Positions 20,384 through 28,851 of a DNA stretch of 64,000 bases are shown here, in pieces. The position numbers were made by a program, and so were the translations under genes. The stretch is from an uncultured Alphaproteobacteria bacterium (GTDB lineage: Bacteria; Pseudomonadota; Alphaproteobacteria; Rhodobacterales; Rhodobacteraceae): positions 62,001 to 126,000 of the forward strand of contig CACFXF010000003.1 of NCBI GenBank assembly GCA_902570265.1, written 5' to 3'. Position 1 is the stretch's first letter, and each line of letters begins with the position of its first letter. The notes beneath the pieces were generated by a model. It did no database searches, was not told the DNA's origin, and saw nothing but the letters and a program-made list of their open reading frames with translations.

Positions 20384-21197
20384 GTTGCATTACCTCAGTT
20401 TCAAAAATAGAGTCTTCTACATTTGAATTATATTTTATGTTTTTTAGTTGAAAAATGCTCTTATGTACTAGCTTTTTATTTTTGGTTGTAATCATTTGTA
20501 ATGTTTTTGCAGTCCACACTCCATCAATTTTTTGAATATCTTTGGCAGCAAATAATTTTACCTTTTTACCTTTTTTAACAAGAATTCTATTCTTAACTAC
20601 AAAATAAATATCTTTTCTGACCCACTGAATAGACCTTAAATATCCAGTCTTCGCAATAACCTTTTTATTTTTAGGTGTGGACTCAATTACCCAACAATCT
20701 TTACCATCTACTACATCACTATCTTTAATGATTTTATAATTAAAATCTTCAAGTTCAAAACCATCTATATCTGAATAAGTAAAATCACTTCCCATAAATG
20801 AACCAGATCTATCAGCAGATGCTATTCTATTCACTTTCTGTAATGCTGGAAGATATAACCATGAATCATCCTCCTTTGATGTTGATGCCCAATTGTAAGA
20901 CATATAGGAGGTTCCCTTTACATCACCTGGACTTTTAAAAAAGGAAATTGATTTATCAACATCATTATATTCTTTACTAAAAATTTCAATTTCCCTTACT
21001 CTTTTTCGATCCTTTTTATCAATTAAAATCATACGCCAGTCAGAAACAGCTGAATCTCCAGTGTATCGGGCATCAACTTTAGTCATTATTTCCAGAGCAG
21101 ATGATCCATATAATACACCAGTAAAAGAAAATATTAATAATAAAACCGAAGTAAATAACTTTAATAATTTTGTTGTTATCATTTTTTTCCTATCCAT
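20373..21197 (-). CDS. periplasmic LolA-like outer membrane lipoprotein-sorting protein
   Basis: This 274-residue protein has a signal peptide (hydrophobic core about residues 12-30) and the LolA-like pattern: EIMTKVDARYTGDSAVSDWR, VKGTSYMSYNWA, DSWLYLPALQKVNRI, GSFMGSDFTYSDIDG and a late DGVWTAKTLQM. This variant family regularly sits between an MMPL-type RND exporter and a barrel, as here, and probably carries a lipid from the exporter across the periplasm. The start overlaps the RND stop by one base. Confidence 0.8.
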   Translation of the reverse strand: MDRKKMITTKLLKLFTSVLLLIFSFTGVLYGSSALEIMTKVDARYTGDSAVSDWRMILIDKKDRKRVREIEIFSKEYNDVDKSISFFKSPGDVKGTSYMSYNWASTSKEDDSWLYLPALQKVNRIASADRSGSFMGSDFTYSDIDGFELEDFNYKIIKDSDVVDGKDCWVIESTPKNKKVIAKTGYLRSIQWVRKDIYFVVKNRILVKKGKKVKLFAAKDIQKIDGVWTAKTLQMITTKNKKLVHKSIFQLKNIKYNSNVEDSIFETEVMQRGL

Positions 21198-23542
21198 TAT
21201 GCTGTTTGTAATTCTTCTTTATTGCCGTCCAAAATATATAGTATTGATGGTATAAAAAACAAAACACCAAATAACGCTAGTAGAAAAATAATTGCTGAAA
21301 ATCTACCAATATCAATAGTTGGGACCAAACTTGCCATTAAAAAAACACTGAATCCTATTACCAAAATAATAGATGTTGTAATTATTGCTCTTCCAGACTC
21401 ATTCAACGCTCTCTTCATTGCCTGATGTACATTACTACCCTCTAATCTAGCAAGCCTATAACGACTTACCATATGGATGCTATCATCAACAGCAATTCCC
21501 ATTGTCATAGCACCAACTATCAAGGAACCTAGATTTAAATCTCTTCCCATTACGGTTGCAATACCGCCAGCTAATAATATTGGTATTACACTAGGTATTA
21601 TTGCTATAGCTCCAAATTTTACGGACCTAAATAAAATGAAGAACGTTATACTTATCAAAAGTAAAGAAACAGAAAATGAACTTGTAATACCTTTGTCAGT
21701 ATATTCGTTTTGAGCCTGAAACATGACCATTGGGCCCGTAGCCAAAGCATTTAGAGAAGGAAATTTTTCTTCAATTTCTGAATTTAGTTTTCTAACAAAG
21801 ACATTAAATTCACTTGCATCCATATTGGTTATGGGAAAAGTCATCCTTAAATTTTTTTCATCAAAATCCTTTAAATCAGATAGATCCTCTTCTGGACCTG
21901 AATTTTCATACAATAACAAAAGTTGCGCAGTCATTTCTTTAGTATCAGGTAAGATAAAGTAATTAGGATCATCACCACTGAAGGCCTGCCTCGTCTGTTT
22001 TAAGAAATCAGGAACTGTCAAACCTTTACCAACATCAGGTTTGTCTTCTAAAAATTTTTCTAATTCTCCTACTTCTTTCAAAAACTCAGGTTCTTTGATT
22101 AAACCGTCATCAGTAAACTTTTCTTCTGAAGTTACTAAATATTCTACATTTGCTGCTCCCTTGTATGTATTATCAAAGTAAATTAAATCTTTTGTTACTT
22201 TCAAATCAGACTTAAAATATTTAAAGATGTTAGTATCTACATTTATTTGAGAAACACCATAAATACTAAGTATTAACAATACACATCCAAGAGAAGCAAT
22301 TATTTTGCGGTATTTAAAATTAAAGTCAGGTAAAAAATTTGTAAATTTAGTAAGCCATCCATCTTTAAATGTATTTGTTGTCCACTTTGGCATTTTGGAA
22401 AAGAAACTTAGTGCAGCAGGAAGTGCCGTCATTGAAAATAAAAATACTATCAATGGAATAAAAGCTGCAATTATTGCAAACTCCTTAACTGGCACCAACT
22501 TTGTTACATAGAGTGCAGAAAATCCAATTGAAGTTGTTAAACAGGTAAAAAAAATTGGTTTTAAAAGATTTTTAATCAATTTAACACTTGCATCCTTGGC
22601 ATTTAAACCTGCAGTTCTAAGTCCATAAAATTCAGAAAGGACATGAACAGCAGTCGCCATACCAATTAACATCGTTATAGGAGTCAAAGATTGATTCACA
22701 ACGGTTATTGGTAATCCTAAAAAGGCTTGCAAACCAGAAAATGTTATTGCACTGGTTGCTATCACAACCCAAGGAACAAACATACCAGCAATAGATTTAA
22801 ATATTATACCAAGAATAATAAACATTATAGCCGCCTGTGTTGGGATCATCCAACCAAATTCTGTATTACTTATAGTTTCAAATCTTTCTCCTATGTAGGG
22901 AACACCACCAAGCTTCAAATCATACCCTTTATCTAAATAACCTTTTTCTTTAATAAAATTCCTAAGGTCATTAACAACTTTTATTTTATGGGAATTATCA
23001 TTAGCACGATACTCTGTTCGAGCTAATATTCGCGTATGTTTAAGATCAGATGTTATAATGGAGTCTAATGCTAGTTCCTCACCTTTCATTATATTTCTAG
23101 CATTTTCTATGATGGTAGGATCATCACCAAGTTCCTCAAAATCTTCAATAAGATCATCTGTAGCAACCATTCCATTTTTATCGTAGGTTCTTTGATATTT
23201 GGATAAACTTCTAACTTGTTCAACGATTTCATGATCTTCAAGCATAGTAGAAATTTCATCAATCATAATTAAGGTTTCATATTCGAAAATATCCTTATCT
23301 TTATCTCTTGCTGTAACTCCTACTATAAGATACTCAGAGCTTCCAAAAAGATCTTGGAGTTTTTCAAAGGCTACGAGATTAGGATCACCAGGCAAAAACC
23401 ACATCTCATTTGAGTTGTTATGCTTTAAGGGATAGGAAATAATCATAGCTATTGCGATCAAAATTAATAAAAATGTAGCTATTAAAACTTTAATTCTGTT
23501 GCTAATAATAAATACAGCATATTTCGAAGTTAAACTTTCCAT
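21197..23542 (-). CDS. RND-superfamily exporter, MMPL type
   Basis: This 781-residue protein has the RND repeat: one helix near residue 20-40, a periplasmic domain, five helices (about 230-400), then the same again with helices from about 635 to the end. FIDxD-type relay positions appear in MGIAVDDSIHMVSRYRLAR. The MMPL/HpnN-like subfamily exports lipids. It is the first gene of an operon with a LolA-like protein and a barrel. A perfect TTACGT-A-ACGTAA inverted repeat lies 77 bases upstream and may bind the controlling repressor. Confidence 0.85.
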   Translation of the reverse strand: MESLTSKYAVFIISNRIKVLIATFLLILIAIAMIISYPLKHNNSNEMWFLPGDPNLVAFEKLQDLFGSSEYLIVGVTARDKDKDIFEYETLIMIDEISTMLEDHEIVEQVRSLSKYQRTYDKNGMVATDDLIEDFEELGDDPTIIENARNIMKGEELALDSIITSDLKHTRILARTEYRANDNSHKIKVVNDLRNFIKEKGYLDKGYDLKLGGVPYIGERFETISNTEFGWMIPTQAAIMFIILGIIFKSIAGMFVPWVVIATSAITFSGLQAFLGLPITVVNQSLTPITMLIGMATAVHVLSEFYGLRTAGLNAKDASVKLIKNLLKPIFFTCLTTSIGFSALYVTKLVPVKEFAIIAAFIPLIVFLFSMTALPAALSFFSKMPKWTTNTFKDGWLTKFTNFLPDFNFKYRKIIASLGCVLLILSIYGVSQINVDTNIFKYFKSDLKVTKDLIYFDNTYKGAANVEYLVTSEEKFTDDGLIKEPEFLKEVGELEKFLEDKPDVGKGLTVPDFLKQTRQAFSGDDPNYFILPDTKEMTAQLLLLYENSGPEEDLSDLKDFDEKNLRMTFPITNMDASEFNVFVRKLNSEIEEKFPSLNALATGPMVMFQAQNEYTDKGITSSFSVSLLLISITFFILFRSVKFGAIAIIPSVIPILLAGGIATVMGRDLNLGSLIVGAMTMGIAVDDSIHMVSRYRLARLEGSNVHQAMKRALNESGRAIITTSIILVIGFSVFLMASLVPTIDIGRFSAIIFLLALFGVLFFIPSILYILDGNKEELQTA

Positions 23543-23618
23543 TAATAATCCTACTCTTAAAGAAAAAAATTATTTTTGTTATCTATAAATTTTTATCTTT
23601 TTCAACAAAAATATTTTA

Positions 23619-23631
23619 TTACGTAACGTAA
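23619..23631. promoter_or_regulatory. operator-like palindrome upstream of RND exporter
   Basis: TTACGT-A-ACGTAA is a perfect 6+1+6 inverted repeat in the AT-rich leader of the RND operon, about 77 bases before the start codon. A possible promoter on the minus strand (TTGTTG, 17 bases, TAGATA) lies between it and the gene. Such symmetry is typical for TetR-type repressors; no regulator gene is adjacent. Confidence 0.4.
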
Positions 23632-23651
23632 GAAACAATATTTAAAATTTC

Positions 23652-23975
23652 TTAACTTAATCTGGATGATTTGTAAGATGGATTTATTGAAAATTCGCTT
23701 ATTAAACCCTCAAATCTTTCTATTTTAACATTTGCTTCTCTCAAATTTTGCAGTAGATCATCACCAATTTCTTTCATTCTTTTATCAGCAGAAAATTTAT
23801 CAGGCCAAACAAAAATTTGAACAATTTGATTTTCAGAAGTATCAAAAAAAATTCTCTGAATTAAACCCCTCTCAAAATCAACATCGTTAACGGATGAATT
23901 CAATTGGGAAATAAAACTTTTTTTTGCGAATTCACTTATAAATGTGAATTTTACTGTTCTACAATAATAAGACAT
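23652..23975 (-). CDS. hypothetical protein
   Basis: This 107-residue soluble protein is not one I recognise. It shows alternating strands and helices (VKFTFISEFAKKSFISQL, QRIFFDTSENQIVQIFVWPD, then a helix ending in FEGLISEFSI), which would fit a small ferredoxin-like or ABM-like domain. It starts 15 bases after the stop of the glycosyltransferase gene on the same strand, so it is probably the last gene of that operon. Confidence 0.5.
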   Translation of the reverse strand: MSYYCRTVKFTFISEFAKKSFISQLNSSVNDVDFERGLIQRIFFDTSENQIVQIFVWPDKFSADKRMKEIGDDLLQNLREANVKIERFEGLISEFSINPSYKSSRLS

Positions 23976-23990
23976 AAATAAAGAATATTT

Positions 23991-24650
23991 CTATTTAATT
24001 AATTCTTCAATACTATTTACCCATTTAATAAGCTTAACTTGTCGTTTAGATGTAATAGAAGGCATTTCTTTAATCATTTCACTTAAATCTTGAAATTCAT
24101 CAACATCTGTAAATATTTTTAACTTGTAAGGTTTAGGTTTCAGAGAGCGTACAAAAGTTTGTAAAGTTTTGGCACAACTCCAATCAGTATTTTCCCAAAC
24201 TTCTTTTTTGATATTAGATTTACTACCAATTAGATAAAATCCTCCATCAGTGGACGGGCCTATGATTTGATTATTTTTCTCAAGATACGTAAAGGCATTA
24301 TTGATAAATTTTTTACTTAATTGAGGAATGTCTATTCCTATAAGAATTACTGATTCATAAATTTGAAGTAATTCTTGAAATATGAAATTTTGCTTCTCTG
24401 CAATATTTTTTCCTTCAGCGAAAAAGGTATTAAATTCTTTCCAATAATCACTGGATACACCCTCTTTTTCAGCAGTGGCAATTTTAATATCGTAGTCAAG
24501 TTTTGATGTTAAATCCTCCAAACAATTTTTACATATCTCATAAAATATATGTGTATTTTTAATTCCTATTTTTGAAGATAATCTAGTTTTTACATCTGAA
24601 AGAAACGGTGTTTTTGCTAAGATAACTAAACATTTTTTCATTTTATTCAT
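23991..24650 (-). CDS. TIGR04282/DUF2064-type nucleotidyl/glycosyltransferase
   Basis: This 219-residue protein is of the GT-A-like DUF2064 family: LVILAKTPFLSDVKTRLSSKIG at the N-terminus (cut: AKTPFLSDVKTRLSS), ILIGIDIPQLSKK with the DxP motif and IGPSTDGGFYLIGSK. In databases this family is named TIGR04282 'rSAM/selenodomain-associated' or 'arsenosugar biosynthesis' transferase 1. It overlaps the partner TIGR04283 gene by 8 bases. The radical-SAM gene of the complete arsenosugar system is not in the window. Confidence 0.75.
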   Translation of the reverse strand: MNKMKKCLVILAKTPFLSDVKTRLSSKIGIKNTHIFYEICKNCLEDLTSKLDYDIKIATAEKEGVSSDYWKEFNTFFAEGKNIAEKQNFIFQELLQIYESVILIGIDIPQLSKKFINNAFTYLEKNNQIIGPSTDGGFYLIGSKSNIKKEVWENTDWSCAKTLQTFVRSLKPKPYKLKIFTDVDEFQDLSEMIKEMPSITSKRQVKLIKWVNSIEELIK

Positions 24651-25248
24651 TTCTTTTAAAATAAAAATTAAATAGTATCAAAAGTAGTCTCCATTGATGC
24701 TGTAAAGTTGTAATTAACCAACCATTATTTAAATATTTTCTTGAGCTAGTTATTATGTAATTTTGATTATTAAGGATAGATATTCCCATTTGCTTGAGTT
24801 TAAGAACAAAGTATAAGTCTTCACCATAATTTACATTTTCTGGGAATCCCCCTGTTTTCATAAAAAGTTTTCTTGATATACAAAACCCTTGGTCTCCATA
24901 AGGCAAAGAAAACAAAAAACTCCTTAAATTTGCTCCAATAGAATTTAATCTAAGAATTTTCCCTTTATCAAATTTTAGAGAAAAATAATACATCCCCTCT
25001 ACATTACAGACTTTTATGTAATTAATTAAATTTTCAATAGTGTCATCTTCAATTTTCGAATCTGCGTGTAAAAATAGGATATAATCGCTGGTTGTTTTTC
25101 TTACACCTTCGTTCAAACTTATAGCTCTGGTTTTTTTTGAAATAATAATTGGGATGTGACCTAAAGCTTCAAGATGGTTTGCTAAAGTTGAAGCATCATC
25201 TTGACTAAATTTTGGAATTACAATTTGTAAAAAATCAGAAACTGGCAT
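24643..25248 (-). CDS. TIGR04283-type family 2 glycosyltransferase
   Basis: This 201-residue GT2 protein has TRAISLNEGVRKTTSDYILF followed by LHADSKIEDD, which carries the DxD-like motif, and the downstream YGDQGFCISRKLFMKTGGFP and NYGEDLYFVLKLKQMG acceptor-site motifs. This is the TIGR04283 pattern. The N-terminus (LQIVIPKF) is a little shorter than usual. It is the first gene of a three-gene operon with the TIGR04282 partner and a hypothetical protein. It lies next to the integrated element. Confidence 0.75.
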   Translation of the reverse strand: MPVSDFLQIVIPKFSQDDASTLANHLEALGHIPIIISKKTRAISLNEGVRKTTSDYILFLHADSKIEDDTIENLINYIKVCNVEGMYYFSLKFDKGKILRLNSIGANLRSFLFSLPYGDQGFCISRKLFMKTGGFPENVNYGEDLYFVLKLKQMGISILNNQNYIITSSRKYLNNGWLITTLQHQWRLLLILFNFYFKRNE

Positions 25249-25313
25249 TTATGATTATTAAAAAAATATTGCTAAATACAAAAAAATCAATTTCAAAATA
25301 TGAATAAAAAAGA

Positions 25314-25358
25314 TGGAGCGGGCGATGAGATTCGAACTCACTACATTTACCTTGGCAA
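25314..25358 (-). repeat. displaced 3' half of tRNA-Gly, distal attachment site of integrated element
   Basis: These 45 bases match the 3' part of the complete tRNA-Gly at 26981-27025 with a single difference (25342 against 27009). The match covers the CCA end, the 3' acceptor strand, the T arm and stops inside the anticodon loop. No 5' half is present, so this is not a functional tRNA. It is best read as the original tRNA end pushed away when the element at 25359-26980 integrated. Confidence 0.85.
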
Positions 25359-25412
25359 TGGTATACTCGATAGACATATAGTCAATAAATTTTATAATTA
25401 AATATTTGATAA

Positions 25413-25985
25413 TTAATTTGCTTTTTTCATAAACCAAACTGCAGTTCCAATAATTTCAACTAATCCGTAATTAGGATCTATTTCTCCATAATCTGCAATT
25501 TCGGGATTTTCAGTTGTTAGATTTAATCTCATCGAAAGCGGATTCCAATTTGCTCGTGCTAAAAAATATTCAGAATCAGTCTTTAAAACTACTAAGCCAT
25601 TACTTCTGAAACTTTTAGGGACTGATTTGAATATGACAACATCATCTTGTTTAAGTGTAGGAGCCATTGAATCATCTAATATAACAAATCCGAATAAATC
25701 ATCATCAAATTGAATAAAAGGTAAATCTTTATCAATATGTATAAATTTTTTACCTTCTAATTTATTTATAATAGGTATTTCTAATAATCTTGGATGGTTA
25801 AATTCACCTATAATTTCAGATATTGATACATTCAAAACTTGGCTAAATTTTTTTAGTATCGGTATTGTCAATCGTTGATCTTGGTATTCATATCTACTTA
25901 TACTAGCAGGCGTAGTATTCATTTTATTAGCTAACTCTCTCTGGCTCATTTTTTTATCTATTCTGATTTCTTTTAATCTGTTCAT
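25413..25985 (-). CDS. CI-like phage repressor (XRE HTH plus S24-type domain)
   Basis: This 190-residue protein has an XRE helix-turn-helix (residues 2-60, with MSQRELANKMNTTPASISRY) and a C-terminal LexA/CI S24 domain with the nucleophile motif DDSMAPTL (Ser106). The usual catalytic lysine position (pattern TLKR) reads FLAR, with Ala143, so self-cleavage may be lost. ATG 25985 is chosen because AGGTGGAG lies 6 bases upstream; the in-frame GTG at 25997 overlaps that site. The upstream region holds palindromic half-sites that suggest autoregulation. It lies in the same orientation downstream of the integrase. Confidence 0.85.
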   Translation of the reverse strand: MNRLKEIRIDKKMSQRELANKMNTTPASISRYEYQDQRLTIPILKKFSQVLNVSISEIIGEFNHPRLLEIPIINKLEGKKFIHIDKDLPFIQFDDDLFGFVILDDSMAPTLKQDDVVIFKSVPKSFRSNGLVVLKTDSEYFLARANWNPLSMRLNLTTENPEIADYGEIDPNYGLVEIIGTAVWFMKKAN

Positions 25986-26020
25986 AAAAAACTCCACCTT
26001 TAAGGTTATTATTAATTCTA

Positions 26021-26088
26021 CAATGGTAATAAATATTTATTATATCAAACTAATTAATCTAATTGGTACACAATTACCATTTTGGTAA
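26021..26088 (-). promoter_or_regulatory. repressor promoter with operator half-sites
   Basis: On the minus strand a consensus TATAAT (26039-26044) lies about 45 bases before the repressor ribosome binding site, with a weak -35 ACCAAT 17 bases upstream. A perfect palindrome TTACCA-TTT-TGGTAA lies at 26074-26088, and further TGGTA half-sites lie at 26064-26068 (over the -35) and 26024-26028 (near the transcription start). The arrangement fits binding by the adjacent CI-like protein. Confidence 0.5.
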
Positions 26089-26101
26089 ACAAAATATATC
26101 A

Positions 26102-26902
26102 CTAATCTAACTTGTCAAGTAAATTTTCCGCTTTTAATTGTACATATCTTAACAAACATCTATGATCAGCGTGCCCTGATACCACCATCATTTCTGGAAT
26201 GGTAAAGCCTTTTTCTGCCAATCGACTGATGGCTTCGTGCCTTAAATCGTGGAATCTAAGGGATTTAACTGGCGGATATATCTTAGATGCTTGTCCTTTC
26301 CATCTTGCCCAAGCTAGACCTAAAGCGGTATTGCTCATGTTCAAAACTCTTAGGTTTCGCTGTTTCTGAAGCTGACGACAAATGGCAATGGTTTTGCTTG
26401 ACATCGGGATTTCTCTACCCTTCTTGGTCTTTGTTATTAGTGGTGGTAAAGATATAATTCTGCGTTCGAAATCAACCATATCCCAAGTTAAAGCTGACAA
26501 TTCATTTCTACGCATGGCAGTTTCAATCGCCAGATCGACAGCATGAATAATATTGCTCTCCCTTGGACGTAACGCATGGGTTTTCATTAAAGCTTGTCGA
26601 TCCAGTTGTGTCATCCTTCGATCTCTTTTTACATCCGCATTTTTAATAGGAACTTTTTTAAAGACCTTGGTTTTAAAACCAGCCAGCTTAAAAGATGCTT
26701 TTAAAACCTGAAATTCTTTGACGACAGTTGATGGTTTAATCCCTTCCCCTAATCGTTTCATTAGAAAATCTGTCAAAACTTTCTTATTTAGTTCATAATG
26801 TTTTACTCCTGAAAAATATGGCTTAACGACATTTGCCTTTATTCGCTTTGTGTAGTCGGTTTGCTGGCTAAATGTGTCTAAAAGTTCGGGTATGGTAATC
26901 AT
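26102..26902 (-). CDS. int: tyrosine recombinase / integrase
   Basis: This 266-residue site-specific recombinase has all catalytic residues: Arg131 in AMRRNEL, a Lys in ITKTKKGRE (about 158-161), His218 and Arg221 in FHDLRHEA, His244 in SGHADH and Tyr253 in LLRYVQL. The N-terminal core-binding region is short (about 90 residues) compared with usual phage integrases. It lies next to the tRNA-Gly attachment site, as expected for an integrase using a tRNA 3' end. Its base composition is higher in G+C than neighbours, pointing to transfer. It appears intact and could still be active. Confidence 0.92.
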   Translation of the reverse strand: MITIPELLDTFSQQTDYTKRIKANVVKPYFSGVKHYELNKKVLTDFLMKRLGEGIKPSTVVKEFQVLKASFKLAGFKTKVFKKVPIKNADVKRDRRMTQLDRQALMKTHALRPRESNIIHAVDLAIETAMRRNELSALTWDMVDFERRIISLPPLITKTKKGREIPMSSKTIAICRQLQKQRNLRVLNMSNTALGLAWARWKGQASKIYPPVKSLRFHDLRHEAISRLAEKGFTIPEMMVVSGHADHRCLLRYVQLKAENLLDKLD

Positions 26903-26980
26903 AAGTTTTTCCTTTTTTTGTTATTTAAAATCGAAAATGTTGGGTGGTTGGTTCACATCGATCCTAAATCAAAAGGATTC

Positions 26981-27055
26981 TGGAGCGGGCGATGAGATTC
27001 GAACTCACGACATTTACCTTGGCAAGGTAACGCTCTACCCCTGAGCTACGCCCGC
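26981..27055 (-). tRNA. tRNA-Gly(GCC)
   Basis: Read from 27055 down, the sequence folds as a complete tRNA: acceptor GCGGGCG/CGCCCGC, D stem GCTC/GAGC, anticodon stem TTACC/GGTAA with loop TTGCCAA (anticodon GCC), T stem and loop with TTCGAAT, discriminator T and an encoded CCA (26981-26983). Its 3' part serves as attachment site of the small integrated element that follows it. Confidence 0.97.
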
Positions 27056-27216
27056 TGATCAAAAACACATAACTTAAATTAAAATTAATGAAAAGCAAAA
27101 AATTCTATTCTTTCATAATCAAATTTTAATGATAAGCTATTGTAAAATTAAAAAATATGTAGAATTTAAGATTATAGTTCACAATAAAATATTAATAAAA
27201 ACCTTCATTAAATTAA

Positions 27217-28815
27217 ATGAAAAAAAGCAAAAAATTAAAATACTGGGGCTGGGGCTACGAAGAGACTACCCTTAATAAACAAGAAATAAAAAGCTTGCTA
27301 AACAAATTCTTCAAATATGGAATAGTAAGTTCAGATAAAAGATCTACACCACCCATTGAAAGTATTAATTTAAATAAGTCTAAAATAGAAATACCCCCAA
27401 ACTTAAAGTCTATAAGTACTGAAGATAAGTATCAGAGAATTCTTCACTCCTTTGGCCAATCTCAGCCCGATTCCATACGAACTTTTCAAAGTGATTTCAA
27501 GCATGCCCCAGATTTAGTTTCCTATCCAGAAAATGAAAATGATTTAATAACTTTGTATGACTTTTGTGAAAAATCAAATGTAGCCCTTATTCCTTATGGA
27601 GCCGGTTCCTCAGTAGTTGGTGGAGTAACGTCCGATGTGAGTAGTAAATATAATGGGACAATAAGTGTTAATTTGTCAAAATTTAATAAGGTACTTGAGG
27701 TAGACGATGTAAGTCTTTCCGCAAAAATACAAGGAGGTATTCGAGGACCAGATTTGGAAAGGAGTTTAAAAAACTATGGATTAACTCTTAGGCACTTCCC
27801 TCAAAGTTTTGAGCACTCTACTTTAGGCGGATGGATAGCAACACGTTCAGGTGGGCATTTTGCAACTCTTTACACTCATATTGATGATTTAGTAGAAAAT
27901 ATTTCAATGATTTCTCCTAATGGGAAAATGAATTCTTTACGAGTCCCCGGGTCAGGAGCTGGACCGAGTCCTGATCGTTTTATGCTGGGATCTGAAGGAT
28001 CAATGGGAATCATTACAGATGCGTGGGTTAAACTTCAAAAAAAACCAAAATTTAAAGCTACAGCTGGATATCTTTTTTCTGATTTTTTATCTGCAGCTCA
28101 AGCTGTTAGATCAATATCACAAGCTGGTCTTTATCCTGCCAATGTAAGAATAGTAGATGAGGTAGAACTTGATATCAATTCCGCGAGTAAAGATTCCTAC
28201 ACACTAATGGTTATCTCTTTTGAAAACGCTGATCACGAAATAGAGCCTTGGATATCTAGAGCAGAAGAGTGTTGTTTAGATCATGGTGGAATAAAAGATG
28301 TTGACTGGAGAAACAACCCACTTTCTAATCAGCACGGTGTGGTAGGGGCTTGGAGAGAAGCTTTTATAAAAATGCCCTATAACAGAGAAGAACTAACACC
28401 TAGAAATATAATATCTGATACTTTTGAGACCTCAATTACATGGGAAAAATTTGATAATTTTTACCATAGTGTCAAAAATACTACCGAGTTAGCAATTAAA
28501 ACAATAACAGGAAAATCTGGAGCAGTATCATGTAGGTTTAGTCATTCTTATCCTAATGGTCCAGCTCCTTATTTTGCATTTCATGCCAATAGTTCTGAAA
28601 AAACTATGTTGGAGGATTGGTTACAAATAAAAAAAGCAGCTTCAGATGCTGTTCATAAATTTGGTGGGACAATTACTCATCACCATGCTATTGGCAGAGA
28701 CCATTCACATTGGTATAAAAAGCAACGACCAAATGATTTTGGGGAAATACTAAGTAATGCTAAAGAATATCTAGACCCTAAATTCATAATGAATCCTGGT
28801 GTCATAGTCGATTAA
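27217..28815 (+). CDS. FAD-binding oxidoreductase, alkyl-DHAP synthase-like
   Basis: This 532-residue flavoprotein of the FAD/PCMH (GlcD/AGPS) family opens with KYWGWGYEE, the N-terminal signature of alkyldihydroxyacetonephosphate synthase. The FAD-binding loop PYGAGSSVVGGVT is near residue 127, with HSTLGGWIATRSGG and LGSEGSMGIITDAWVK after it. The C-terminal THHHAIGRDHSHWY resembles the His-rich active-site loop of AGPS. The bacterial reaction is uncertain: ether-lipid synthesis or oxidation of a 2-hydroxy acid are both possible. It is a single gene next to the tRNA. Confidence 0.8.
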   Translation: MKKSKKLKYWGWGYEETTLNKQEIKSLLNKFFKYGIVSSDKRSTPPIESINLNKSKIEIPPNLKSISTEDKYQRILHSFGQSQPDSIRTFQSDFKHAPDLVSYPENENDLITLYDFCEKSNVALIPYGAGSSVVGGVTSDVSSKYNGTISVNLSKFNKVLEVDDVSLSAKIQGGIRGPDLERSLKNYGLTLRHFPQSFEHSTLGGWIATRSGGHFATLYTHIDDLVENISMISPNGKMNSLRVPGSGAGPSPDRFMLGSEGSMGIITDAWVKLQKKPKFKATAGYLFSDFLSAAQAVRSISQAGLYPANVRIVDEVELDINSASKDSYTLMVISFENADHEIEPWISRAEECCLDHGGIKDVDWRNNPLSNQHGVVGAWREAFIKMPYNREELTPRNIISDTFETSITWEKFDNFYHSVKNTTELAIKTITGKSGAVSCRFSHSYPNGPAPYFAFHANSSEKTMLEDWLQIKKAASDAVHKFGGTITHHHAIGRDHSHWYKKQRPNDFGEILSNAKEYLDPKFIMNPGVIVD

Positions 28816-28851
28816 TTAACTTTGAACTTATTTAAAAATTAGGTTAAGTAT

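Larger units (their letters stand above)
25314..27025. mobile_element. 1.67-kb integrative element at tRNA-Gly(GCC)
   Basis: A 45-bp direct repeat (25314-25358 and 26981-27025, one mismatch) brackets 1.6 kb that holds only a tyrosine integrase and a CI-like repressor, both on the minus strand. The right copy is part of an intact tRNA-Gly; the left copy is the orphan 3' end. This is the classical signature of integration into a tRNA 3' end. The integrase is visibly richer in G+C than its surroundings (27 of 60 bases at 26221-26280). It is either the remnant of a prophage/ICE or a minimal element. Confidence 0.8.

Noticed and set aside
25314-25358. Second tRNA-Gly gene.
   Set aside because: Only the 3' part is present; the D arm and 5' acceptor strand are missing, so it is an attachment-site copy.
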